DNA from: CAYSJU01 sp964431495
Lineage (GTDB): Bacteria; Omnitrophota; Gorgyraeia; Tantalellales; Tantalellaceae
Direction: 5' to 3'
NCBI GenBank assembly: GCA_964431495.1
Contig: CAYSJU010000009.1
Coordinates: 9,501-73,500 of the forward strand
Length of the DNA stretch: 64,000 bases
Position 1 is the first letter of the stretch. Each line of letters opens with the position of its first letter. This document shows positions 1-8,190 of this stretch, in pieces. The notes beneath the pieces were generated by a model. That model was not told where the DNA came from, did not search any database, and saw nothing but the letters and a program-made list of their open reading frames with translations. A program made the translations under genes and the position numbers.

Positions 1-1
1 A

Positions 2-1123
2 AATGATCCGTTGTTAAGATTAACCACTTTGTTCGTTAAAATGTTCAGCCGCGCCCTCAAGGTGAAATTTCTTTATGACAAATTCAGGGGGTTGCGCACC
101 AAGCTTTTACGGCCGCGTATTACGGAAAAATTCATCAGAAAAATCATTTTAGGGTTTGGCCAGAGAATAAGTTTCTTTGATAACCTTTATTTAACCGAGT
201 ACACGGATTATCCTTATGGCAGTTATTATATCAAGAAGATTTCGGACGAATCCGGGATAAAATGCTTAAGCATTACTCATGGCGGGTCAGTGTACATAGG
301 AAAGGTAAAAAATTGTAAAGAAGTTTTCGTGCATTTCGATAAGATCTACGTGCCGAATAGTTATGAAAAGGAATCATTTGAAGAACAGCGCAGATATCCC
401 GGAGCCACCGAAGTCTTACCGCTGGGAGATCCGAGGTTTGATATCAAGTGGAAGAGTTCGATCAAAGAACTGTTTTCCGAAGAAGTCAGGAAAAAAATAG
501 AAAAAATGAGATTCAAGAACGGTCTAAAGATACTATACCTGGCCCCTAATATCGAGGCGCGTGGAAAAGGGACATCAGATGCAACAAAATACCAAAGTTT
601 GCGCGAAATAGCGAAGATATGCAGCTCGTCAGGTAATATCTCGTTACTGATAAAACCCCATCCCAGATACAGGAACGAAGGAAAGATCAGAAAGGTAATG
701 GCGAAAGCCGGATTGAGGGATTTCTTTATTCTTGAAGACGACCCCCTGATCAGCTATCTGGATTACGTCGATTATATTATTTCTCCGGGAACAAGCGCGT
801 TGGGGGATATTTTGCCCGAGGGGCACAGGAAGATCATTATTCTGGACACTTTTTTCCCGCCCGCGGGCGTGGAAAATATCTTCAAGGAACATTTCACGTA
901 TTTTGATTCTTATGAAGGAGTTGATGATTTCCTGAGGGGAAAGATCGCCGGCAACCGGGATATGGAGAATGAAACCGACAAGATCCTGCTTTTTTGCCGG
1001 AAATGGATCGCCGCCGATAAAAGGCTGGATGCTATAATTAACAATCTTACGGACGATATCTGTAATGAAGTCGTCAAAAGCCAGGATGGGAGGCATGGAC
1101 GGGAGAATGACGAAAGGGTTTAG
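2..1123 (+). CDS. GT-B-fold surface-glycan transferase, CDP-glycerol glycerophosphotransferase-like (5' partial)
   Basis: The reading frame is open to the left edge of the window, so the true start lies upstream; the TTG at base 11 is not a convincing start. About 370 residues are visible. The C-terminal half looks like the nucleotide-binding lobe of GT-B/CDP-glycerol glycerophosphotransferase-like proteins: an ITHGG segment, LIKPHPRYR, and ISPGTSALGDILPEG, which resembles the donor-binding loop that places a Ser/Thr beside a Gly-rich turn. Such enzymes move glycerol-phosphate, ribitol-phosphate or sugars onto surface polymers at the cytoplasmic face. The next gene, a B12-type radical SAM protein, begins inside its last codons. 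The family assignment is by motif only; a non-hydrolysing epimerase-like GT-B protein is an alternative. Confidence 0.6.
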   Translation, partial: NDPLLRLTTLFVKMFSRALKVKFLYDKFRGLRTKLLRPRITEKFIRKIILGFGQRISFFDNLYLTEYTDYPYGSYYIKKISDESGIKCLSITHGGSVYIGKVKNCKEVFVHFDKIYVPNSYEKESFEEQRRYPGATEVLPLGDPRFDIKWKSSIKELFSEEVRKKIEKMRFKNGLKILYLAPNIEARGKGTSDATKYQSLREIAKICSSSGNISLLIKPHPRYRNEGKIRKVMAKAGLRDFFILEDDPLISYLDYVDYIISPGTSALGDILPEGHRKIIILDTFFPPAGVENIFKEHFTYFDSYEGVDDFLRGKIAGNRDMENETDKILLFCRKWIAADKRLDAIINNLTDDICNEVVKSQDGRHGRENDERV

Positions 1124-2621
1124 AGTATTGCTTGTTTATCCTTCACTCTTCATGCAAACGGGTCTGCCCCTGGGGATCTCGTCCCTGGCAGCGGCGCTTA
1201 AGGAGAAGGGCATAGAGGTAAAGGTGTTTGATACCGTTTTTTACCAGCTTCCCGGTGATGTTGATGAAAATGTCGAACGGGCTACCGTGCATAGATCGTT
1301 CAAACTTTTCGATTATAGATCCCTGGGCGTGGTCAAGAACGATTCAGACATGTTCGACGATTTCACAAAGACCCTGGCTGAATATGAGCCAGATCTTATA
1401 GGTTTGAGCTCGATGGAGTGCATTTTTGAGCGCGGGCTCAAATTGACAAGACTCGCGAAAGAACTGATGGATGTGCCGGTGATCGCGGGCGGTATTTTTG
1501 CTTCATTGGCGCCCGAGGTGGTAATAGAAGAAGGTTCGATAGATATGGTCTGTATAGGAGAAGGCGAAGATGCGCTTGTTGAATTGTGTGAATGTCTGCG
1601 GGATGGCAACGATCATTCGGGAATTAAAAGCTTATGGGTCAAGAAGAACGGCAAAGTCATGAAAAATGCGCTCGCTCGGCTAAGATCTCTCGATGAGGTG
1701 GTTAAGCCGGACTTTTCAGTCTTTGACCCCAGGATGTTTTACAAGCCGATGCAGGGAAACCTGTTTAAGACCATACCGATCGAGATCACAAGGGGTTGTC
1801 CATACAGATGCACATATTGCGCGGCCCCGTCACTTAACAGACTGTACAAAAACAGCGGGAAGGACGGTTATTTCCGGGAAAAATCCATGTCCAATCTTTT
1901 TTCGGAAATAAAAGAGAGTATCGAAAAATATTCGCCCGAGTTCTTCTATTTCGCGAGTGAAACATTTTTGGCCATAAACAATGACACGTTCAATGAATTT
2001 ATAGAACGCTATAAAGAGATAAAGGTCCCATTTTGGATACAGACACGCGTTGAGACCGTCACTTACGAGAGGATACGAAAGCTCCAGGATGTAGGGCTTT
2101 TCTGGTTGACCATTGGAGTGGAACATGGCAACGAGGGATACAGAAATAAATATTTGAAACGATATACAAAAAATGAAAAGACAATAGAGGTGGTTAAAAT
2201 ACTTGATAAGTGCGATCAGGGAGCTTCTCTGAACAATATCATAGGCCTCCCTTTTGAAACACGCGAGCTTATTTATGAGACGATCATGTTCAATCGAGAA
2301 CTATTCAAGATCAACGATCGCCTGAAAAGCAATGTATCCATATTTACCCCTTATAAAGGATGCGAATTATATGATCTGTGTGTTTCCAATAAATTGCTGG
2401 ATCCCGTGCCTTATACGAATCATACAAATATAATCGGGGATCTGCCCCTTAAATCCGATCTGTTGACCCCGGAAGAGATCAACGGCCTTTTCAGGACTTT
2501 TAATCTGTACGTATATCTGCCTGACGAATATCTTGATCGGATCCGATCAGCTGAAAGTTTTACGCCGGAAGGGAACAAAGAGTTTGAGTCTCTGAACGAG
2601 AAGGTCGGGGAGTATCTCTAA
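1107..2621 (+). CDS. B12-binding-domain radical SAM protein
   Basis: About 504 residues. The N-terminal 180 residues have the Rossmann-like cobalamin-binding arrangement (VLLVYPS start, LPLGISSLAAALKEKG, then a GGIFASLAPE turn). The radical SAM cluster motif CPYRCTYC supplies Cys231, Cys235 and Cys238 for the [4Fe-4S] cluster, followed by a TIM-barrel-like region with an IGVEHG segment. Family members methylate unreactive carbon or rearrange substrates using SAM and often cobalamin; the substrate cannot be read here. I chose ATG 1107 (MTKGFRVLL), which overlaps the previous gene by 17 bp; in-frame ATGs at 1065, 1086 and 1095 lie deeper in that gene. It is the first of three B12-type radical SAM genes in the first 13.5 kb. 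Confidence 0.85.
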   Translation: MTKGFRVLLVYPSLFMQTGLPLGISSLAAALKEKGIEVKVFDTVFYQLPGDVDENVERATVHRSFKLFDYRSLGVVKNDSDMFDDFTKTLAEYEPDLIGLSSMECIFERGLKLTRLAKELMDVPVIAGGIFASLAPEVVIEEGSIDMVCIGEGEDALVELCECLRDGNDHSGIKSLWVKKNGKVMKNALARLRSLDEVVKPDFSVFDPRMFYKPMQGNLFKTIPIEITRGCPYRCTYCAAPSLNRLYKNSGKDGYFREKSMSNLFSEIKESIEKYSPEFFYFASETFLAINNDTFNEFIERYKEIKVPFWIQTRVETVTYERIRKLQDVGLFWLTIGVEHGNEGYRNKYLKRYTKNEKTIEVVKILDKCDQGASLNNIIGLPFETRELIYETIMFNRELFKINDRLKSNVSIFTPYKGCELYDLCVSNKLLDPVPYTNHTNIIGDLPLKSDLLTPEEINGLFRTFNLYVYLPDEYLDRIRSAESFTPEGNKEFESLNEKVGEYL

Positions 2622-2639
2622 TGAAGACGGAGGTTTACG

Positions 2640-3404
2640 ATGATCTGTAGCTTAGTATTGGGGAGAAAAGGAAGTGTAGGTTTTCCGGGGAAGAATCTTT
2701 TCCCGGTATTAGGCAGGCCCCTGGCATATTATCCCATAGTGGCTGCCAGAGAAGCAGAAACGGTTGATGAGGTCTATCTTTCCACGGATTCGGGAGAGCT
2801 TATGGCACTGGCTGAAAAAGAGGGAGTAAACGTAATAAAACGGCCGGTGAAACTCTGCACGGACCAGGCAACCGGGCTTGATGCCTTTGTACATGGTTAT
2901 AATGTGATAAAGGAACTGCACAAGGACGGTGAAATAGAGTTCATGCTTTTAATGTTTTGTAACGCTCCTACAGTAATACCCGCGGCCATTAATGAAGGAA
3001 TAAAGGTGCTGAGAGCGAATCCCGATTACGATTCGGCTGTTACTGTCTCTAAATATAACATGTGGAGTCCTTTAAGGGCGCGGCGGATAGAAGAAAACGG
3101 GTTATTGCGGCCATTTGTCCCGTTTGAGACCTTCGGTGATCCAAAGAAGATGAACTGTAACCGTGATTCTCAGGGGGATGTGTGGTTCGCTGACGTGGCT
3201 TTGTCCATAGTAAGACCGCGATGCCTTGAAAATATCGAAAACGGCCTACTGCCGCAGAAGTGGATGGGGCAGAAGATCCATCCTCTTAAACAATGGGGAG
3301 GATGCGACGTGGATTATGAGTGGCAGGTGCCGCTTGTGGAATATTGGCTTAGAAAACACGGCTTCACGGAAGATACTACCCCTTATACGGAGGGATCATT
3401 GTGA
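2640..3404 (+). CDS. NeuA-like CMP-sugar / acid cytidylyltransferase
   Basis: 254 residues of the acylneuraminate cytidylyltransferase family (CTP_transf_3). The N-terminal signature GRKGSVGFPGKN corresponds to the CTP-binding ARxGSKGxPGKN loop, followed by LGRPLAYYPI and VYLSTDSGEL as in NeuA and KdsB enzymes. These cytosolic enzymes activate a nonulosonic acid, Kdo or related acid, or a phosphonate, as a CMP conjugate. A good ribosome site (GGAGG) precedes ATG 2640. The neighbours are radical SAM enzymes, a HisC-like aminotransferase and a 2-hydroxyacid dehydrogenase rather than the usual NeuB/NeuC set, so the acid being activated is unknown. The next gene starts with GTG inside its stop codon. 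Confidence 0.85.
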   Translation: MICSLVLGRKGSVGFPGKNLFPVLGRPLAYYPIVAAREAETVDEVYLSTDSGELMALAEKEGVNVIKRPVKLCTDQATGLDAFVHGYNVIKELHKDGEIEFMLLMFCNAPTVIPAAINEGIKVLRANPDYDSAVTVSKYNMWSPLRARRIEENGLLRPFVPFETFGDPKKMNCNRDSQGDVWFADVALSIVRPRCLENIENGLLPQKWMGQKIHPLKQWGGCDVDYEWQVPLVEYWLRKHGFTEDTTPYTEGSL

Positions 3405-4384
3405 CGGAAGTAAAGCCGGACGCAAATTTTCATTCATTAGGAGGAGTTTCCGTTCATGACGGGAGGTCGGAAGAGTACGGGGAGTATAGAAGATGCTGGT
3501 CGGAATACCCGTCAAATTTCATTTTAAGAGATTTCCCGATGCACCTGGACATTGAAATAACGAACCATTGTAATTTAAAGTGCACTTTTTGCGATAGACA
3601 GCCGTTTTTGGATAAAAATAAAACAGGGAACATGGATCTGTCATTATATAAAAAGATAATCGACGAAGGCGCGGAACATCGGTTGTGGGGGGTGAAGCTC
3701 AGTTATAGAGGGGAGCCTTTGCTCAATAAAAACATTATGGAGATGATCTTATATGCTAAACGTAAAGGTATCATGGATGTATATTTTAATACCAATGGGA
3801 TGTTGCTAAGCGAGGAAATGAGCAGAGAGATCATTGATGCCGGCTTGGACAGGATCTCTATATCAGTGGAAGGGACGGATCCGGATCTATACGAAAAAAT
3901 GAGGATCAATGCGAAATTTGACACTGTTCTTAAAAATGTCAATAGGTTGATGGAGTTAAGAGAAAAGATGAAAATCGGCCATCCAAAGATCAGGGTGCAG
4001 TCCGTGAATTACTCCGGTTTTGATATTGAAGATTACAGACACTTTTGGCTGGACTACTGTGACGAAGTGGCAATGCTGGATTTTACCGATATGTCAACGC
4101 GTGACAGCGGACTGATCCGCGACTGGGCTTGTCCGCAATTGTGGCAGCGTATGACGATTGAATGGGACGGCACGGTTTTCCCCTGCAATAACGATGACCT
4201 GCGGCTTATTTCCCCGGGAAACGTAAATAACAGAACTGTTCATGAGTGCTGGCATGATGGCATGGTAAGTAATGTCCGCGTTTTGCATCAAAATGGCCGT
4301 TCTCACGAGATCAAGGATTGCGATGGTTGTCCCTGGAGGACGGCTCAAATCAAGAAAAAGGAGATATCGGGTGAAGAACTTTGA
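3401..4384 (+). CDS. Radical SAM protein with SPASM-like C-terminus
   Basis: 327 residues. The cluster motif CNLKCTFC gives Cys57, Cys61 and Cys64. Downstream are the SKISVEGTD-type strand and a C-terminal Cys-rich region (WACPQLW, FPCNND, CDGCPW) typical of SPASM/twitch domains that bind auxiliary Fe-S clusters. Such enzymes act in peptide modification, cofactor assembly or, as in several envelope loci, sugar and lipid-head modification. The start is a GTG overlapping the previous stop (GTGA), which implies translational coupling with the cytidylyltransferase. The exact substrate is not deducible. Confidence 0.85.
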   Translation: MTEVKPDANFHSLGGVSVHDGRSEEYGEYRRCWSEYPSNFILRDFPMHLDIEITNHCNLKCTFCDRQPFLDKNKTGNMDLSLYKKIIDEGAEHRLWGVKLSYRGEPLLNKNIMEMILYAKRKGIMDVYFNTNGMLLSEEMSREIIDAGLDRISISVEGTDPDLYEKMRINAKFDTVLKNVNRLMELREKMKIGHPKIRVQSVNYSGFDIEDYRHFWLDYCDEVAMLDFTDMSTRDSGLIRDWACPQLWQRMTIEWDGTVFPCNNDDLRLISPGNVNNRTVHECWHDGMVSNVRVLHQNGRSHEIKDCDGCPWRTAQIKKKEISGEEL

Positions 4385-5372
4385 TCTGATGCGTCCGGAA
4401 AAGGCATATAAAGAGGTTCTTAAACAAAGGGAACTTGACGGGAAAGCATTTTTTGAGAAATATAACAGCCATTTTGCCGATGTTCTTTGTCCGGCCTGCG
4501 GCAGTAAAGGCGCGGATATTTTTGAGAAATACGGGTTCAAGCACGACCTTTGCGAGAATTGTAAAACACTGTTCTGTTCCCCCAGACCTCCGGAGGAGTT
4601 GCTGGCGGTGTATTATAATAGTTATGAAGCGCCTAAAATGTGGACGTCTCTTTTGATCAGAGCTGATGTTGAGAGGAAGATCCTGCAGTATGAACCGCGT
4701 GTAAGAAAAATAGTTTCGGCCGTTAAAGCCCGCGGCGGGGAGAATGGCGGTATAGCCCTGGATCTAGGCGCCGGGTCCGGAGCCTTTTCCCTTTGTCTTA
4801 AAAATACGGGATTTTTCAAGGATGTGATCGCGCTGGATTTTTCAGAATCCTGTGTTCGGGCCTGCATGGACCGGGGTCTGAATTCATTGCTGGGCGGGAT
4901 AGAGAAAATAAGCGGCAATTCGGTGGATCTAATATGCATGAATGATCTTATCGAACACGTATTTGATCCGTTCTCTTTGTTGAAAGAATGTTTCAGGGTT
5001 TTGTGCGATGATGGATTCATCTCCGTTGCGACACCTAATGGAGAGGGCTTTGATTTTAAGATCCTCAAGAATAGAACGGGGAATATCACCCCGCCGGAAC
5101 ATCTTAATTATTTCAACCCGTATTCTTTAGAGCTTATCTTGACAAATGCCGGATTCCGCACGGTCTTTCTTGAGACTCCCGGTAAATTGGACGTAGAGAT
5201 CATCTTGAAAGAGAAGATCTCCGGATTTCCGTTAAAAGAGAACAATGAATACATGGACCATATATTGGAGCAGGACGAAGGGGTTTTAGATAATTTCCAG
5301 AAGTTTCTTTCGGAAAATAAATTATCAAGCCATATGCTTGCTTTGGCCCAGAAGAGCGGAGGCCGGTTATGA
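4371..5372 (+). CDS. Class I SAM methyltransferase with N-terminal zinc-ribbon-like motif
   Basis: About 333 residues from GTG 4371, which has AAAAGGAG seven bases upstream and overlaps the preceding gene by 14 bp; ATG 4389 is a possible alternative. The N-terminus carries two CxxC pairs (CPACG and CENCK) suggesting a zinc ribbon. The SAM-binding loop LDLGAGSGAF follows, then an acidic motif IALDFS and MNDLIEHVFDP with RVLCDDGFISVATP, as in UbiG/Methyltransf_11 proteins. The CPxCG plus methyltransferase pattern is common in sugar-nucleotide and surface-glycan loci, so an O- or C-methylation of a sugar intermediate is likely. The stop codon overlaps the next start (ATGA). Confidence 0.82.
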   Translation: MKNFDLMRPEKAYKEVLKQRELDGKAFFEKYNSHFADVLCPACGSKGADIFEKYGFKHDLCENCKTLFCSPRPPEELLAVYYNSYEAPKMWTSLLIRADVERKILQYEPRVRKIVSAVKARGGENGGIALDLGAGSGAFSLCLKNTGFFKDVIALDFSESCVRACMDRGLNSLLGGIEKISGNSVDLICMNDLIEHVFDPFSLLKECFRVLCDDGFISVATPNGEGFDFKILKNRTGNITPPEHLNYFNPYSLELILTNAGFRTVFLETPGKLDVEIILKEKISGFPLKENNEYMDHILEQDEGVLDNFQKFLSENKLSSHMLALAQKSGGRL

Positions 5373-6463
5373 TGGAACCCAAAAAAAATATCAAGAAATT
5401 GTTCAGGACACAGCCGTTTTCCGCGGACCGGATCGGAAAAATAAGGCTGGACAGGAACGAATGCACTGTTCCTTTTCCGGAAAAGCATTTTAAAAAGATA
5501 TGGAGTGAAATGGACCCGGAGGAGATCGTTGCATATCCGGAACTCGAACCGTTTTATGAAAAACTTTCCGGGTGGTTAAAGGTGGACAGGGACCAGGTAC
5601 TTGTTGTCAGCGGGTCAGATACCGGGATAAGAACGGTTTATGAAGTTTATATCGGTGAAGGCGATGAAGTGGTCATGCTTTCTCCCACATACGCGATGTA
5701 TCCCGTATATTGCGAGATGTTCGGCGGCACAAAAAGAGAAGTAAAGTATGATGAGGATTTTACGTTATCCGTAGAAAAAATACTTGATGCTATAAACGAT
5801 AAGACAAGATTAGTGGCTATCGCGAACCCGAATAATACCGGCACTTCTTTCACGGAATCAGAGATCGTCCGGGTGATTGAGGCCGCTGAAGACGCGGGGG
5901 CTTTAGTGCTAATTGATGAAGCATACTACCATTTTTACGAAAGCACAATGCTGTCTCATATCGGCAGATTTGAGAATCTGGTCGTTGTAAGAACTTTTTC
6001 CAAAGCGTTTGGAATAGCGTCTTTGAGGGTAGGGTATATGGTCAGCAATAAGGACATCATTTCCGATTTAAATAAAGTTAAACTCACTCATGAGATAACA
6101 GGCGTCTCGGCGAAGTTTGGTGAATATCTCCTGGAACATTTGGAGATCATGGAAGAATACGTCAGTGATGTCAGGCTAGGGATAGAATATCTGGCAAAAG
6201 AATTCGGACAAATGGGGATCTTCACCCCGAAAACCTGCACCAACTTCATATTCGCGAAACTGCCGGAAGGCGTGGACGGTGAACGCGTAGTAAAACTATT
6301 ACAAGAAAAAAAATTCTATATAAACGGCCCTTTTCAGGACGCGCCCATGAAAGGATGCATAAGGGTCACGGCGGGGCCGGTAGAACAGATGAGGGGATTC
6401 CTTTCCGTTTTTAAAGAGGTTTACGCGGGGGTGCGGGAGCGAAAGGTAACGGAGAAACGATGA
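5369..6463 (+). CDS. HisC-like PLP-dependent aminotransferase
   Basis: 364 residues, the usual size of a fold-type I class I/II aminotransferase and closest in style to histidinol-phosphate aminotransferase. Visible features are LDRNE near the N-terminus, ANPNNTGTSF, LIDEAYYHF and TFSKAFGIASLRVGY, whose Lys212 should hold the PLP. It would move an amino group onto a keto acid or aldehyde. No other histidine genes are nearby, and the surrounding genes are cytidylyltransferase, methyltransferases and radical SAM proteins, so it is probably recruited to the local pathway rather than histidine synthesis. The start is the ATGA overlap with the preceding gene. Confidence 0.85.
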   Translation: MMEPKKNIKKLFRTQPFSADRIGKIRLDRNECTVPFPEKHFKKIWSEMDPEEIVAYPELEPFYEKLSGWLKVDRDQVLVVSGSDTGIRTVYEVYIGEGDEVVMLSPTYAMYPVYCEMFGGTKREVKYDEDFTLSVEKILDAINDKTRLVAIANPNNTGTSFTESEIVRVIEAAEDAGALVLIDEAYYHFYESTMLSHIGRFENLVVVRTFSKAFGIASLRVGYMVSNKDIISDLNKVKLTHEITGVSAKFGEYLLEHLEIMEEYVSDVRLGIEYLAKEFGQMGIFTPKTCTNFIFAKLPEGVDGERVVKLLQEKKFYINGPFQDAPMKGCIRVTAGPVEQMRGFLSVFKEVYAGVRERKVTEKR

Positions 6464-7215
6464 ACAGAAACATTAAATATAAGTCAAAGGAACTGCTGGA
6501 GATCTATAAGCACGACAGACAGAAGTGGGATGAATTCTATCCGTCGGAGCGATGGGTGTTTGAGAAAATAGGAGGGAATAACAGGGTTCTGGGAGATGTC
6601 CTGGACGTAGGGTGCGCCTGTGGAGGGCTGGGGATCGCGCTAACTCAAGAGTTCATACTGAATTCATATACAGGGGTTGATATTAATGAAGATGCTGTTA
6701 TCTGGGCGCGTAAGGAACGGAAGTTACCCGTATCGGCAACGTTCATAGCGCGGGATATCATTGAATTGCATCCATGTGAACAATATGATACGGTTGTTTC
6801 TTTAAGTTGCGCCGACTGGAACGTGGAGACCGGCAGGATGATAGATGCCTGCTGGAAAAGGGTAAGGAGCGGCGGGTATTTCGTGCTCTCGTTGAGGCTT
6901 TCTCCCGTGAAAGGGATAAATAACACAAAAATGAGTTATCAGCGTATCAGTATACCGGGGAGCGAAAAGGGGTCAGAGGTCGCCAACTATGTGGTTTTTG
7001 GTTTCAAGGAAGCCATGGAAATGATGGGGAAATTATCTCCATTACCGGATTCAGTGGGGGCCTATGGATACTGGGGAAGGCCTTCCCCCTCAGCCTTTAC
7101 GCCTTTTGAAAGACTTGTTTTCGCGGTTTTTTACATCAAGAAGGGATCGAATGATCCGGATAGCGCCAAAGAAATGAAAACCGAGTTCAATTTCCCGCTG
7201 GATATTTTTCTATAA
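6460..7215 (+). CDS. Class I SAM-dependent methyltransferase
   Basis: 251 residues. The SAM-binding motif LDVGCACGGLGIAL is followed by TGVDINEDAV and a VVSLSCADWN segment where family members bind the substrate; SGGYFVLSLRLSP matches the post-motif strand. The start overlaps the aminotransferase stop (ATGA). The product is predicted to be cytosolic, and the methyl acceptor is unknown. Its place between an aminotransferase and a hydroxyacid dehydrogenase suggests it methylates an intermediate of the same pathway. Confidence 0.8.
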   Translation: MNRNIKYKSKELLEIYKHDRQKWDEFYPSERWVFEKIGGNNRVLGDVLDVGCACGGLGIALTQEFILNSYTGVDINEDAVIWARKERKLPVSATFIARDIIELHPCEQYDTVVSLSCADWNVETGRMIDACWKRVRSGGYFVLSLRLSPVKGINNTKMSYQRISIPGSEKGSEVANYVVFGFKEAMEMMGKLSPLPDSVGAYGYWGRPSPSAFTPFERLVFAVFYIKKGSNDPDSAKEMKTEFNFPLDIFL

Positions 7216-7238
7216 CGATAAATAGGGAGAGTAATCTT

Positions 7239-8165
7239 ATGAAGATATTGGTCACAACAAGTTCGTTTGCTCGTCATGACCCGGCGCCTCTGGATCTATT
7301 GACGCGGAAGGGATACGAGGTGGTTTTAAATCCGTTTCACAGGACGTTGACGAAAGAAGAGGCCATGAGGATCTACGGGGATGATATAGACGGCGTCATC
7401 GCCGGGACCGAGATCATCGATAAGGATGTTTTGTCAAATGCCGGACGGCTGAAAGTTGTTTCTCGTTGCGGCACGGGGATGGATAATGTAGATGTCGATT
7501 TTGCTGAAGCTAATGGCATAAAAGTCTTCAATACCGCTGATGCGCCAACCGACGCGGTGGCGGAATTAGCCGTAGGGTTAATGTTGTCTTTATTACGGGG
7601 CATTCCGGCGGCAGACCGTCGGGTTCGCAATGGGATCTGGAAGAAGAATATGGGGAGTCTCCTGTGTGAAAAAACAGTTGGCATAGTGGGTTTGGGACGT
7701 ATCGGAAAAAAGACGGCCTTGTTACTTAAAAACTTAGGCGCCCGGATAGTTTATTACGATCCCGGGGCGGGCAGCAAAAGCGCCGAAGGTTTTGTGGAAT
7801 CGAGTATGGAAGGGCTTCTGAAAGAGGCGGATATCGTAAGTTTACACATGTCTTACTCAAAAGAGAATCGAAATCTCTTTGACGTAAAAGAGTTTTCTTT
7901 GATGAAAAAAACCGCCTTTCTCGTAAATGTTTCGCGCGGCGGCATAGTCAATGAGCAGGCTCTTTGCAGGGCTTTAAAGGAAGAAAGAATAGCCGGCGCC
8001 GCTTTTGATGTTTTCGGGAAGGAGCCATACGAAGGGCCGTTGAGGGAACTGGACAATGTTATTCTAACCCCGCATATTGGCTCGTACGCTAAAGAGGCAA
8101 GGATAAAAATGGAGACGAAGGCATCAGAGAATGTACTGAAAGGATTGACGAAAAAAACAGAGTGA
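7239..8165 (+). CDS. D-isomer-specific 2-hydroxyacid dehydrogenase (SerA/phosphoglycerate dehydrogenase-like)
   Basis: 308 residues, the size of a catalytic-core 2-hydroxyacid dehydrogenase without regulatory domains. The NAD-binding loop GLGRIG is at residues 151-156, and the catalytic triad is visible as Arg233 (VSRGG), Glu262 (GKEPYEG) and His279 (TPHIGS). It interconverts a 2-hydroxyacid and a 2-keto acid with NAD(H). A clear ribosome site (AGGGAG) precedes ATG 7239. With the HisC-like aminotransferase two genes upstream it could make a 2-keto acid that is then transaminated, as in the phosphorylated serine route, but a glycan or phosphonate intermediate is equally possible. Confidence 0.88.
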   Translation: MKILVTTSSFARHDPAPLDLLTRKGYEVVLNPFHRTLTKEEAMRIYGDDIDGVIAGTEIIDKDVLSNAGRLKVVSRCGTGMDNVDVDFAEANGIKVFNTADAPTDAVAELAVGLMLSLLRGIPAADRRVRNGIWKKNMGSLLCEKTVGIVGLGRIGKKTALLLKNLGARIVYYDPGAGSKSAEGFVESSMEGLLKEADIVSLHMSYSKENRNLFDVKEFSLMKKTAFLVNVSRGGIVNEQALCRALKEERIAGAAFDVFGKEPYEGPLRELDNVILTPHIGSYAKEARIKMETKASENVLKGLTKKTE

Positions 8166-8190
8166 TATTTTTTCCAGGAGGTGTTGTTGA

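Noticed and set aside
11..1123. TTG at base 11 as the true start of the first gene
   Set aside because: The frame stays open to the window edge and there is no ribosome site, so the gene is 5'-truncated by the window.
5369..6463. hisC of histidine biosynthesis
   Set aside because: The fold fits but there are no other his genes nearby; the symbol is withheld.
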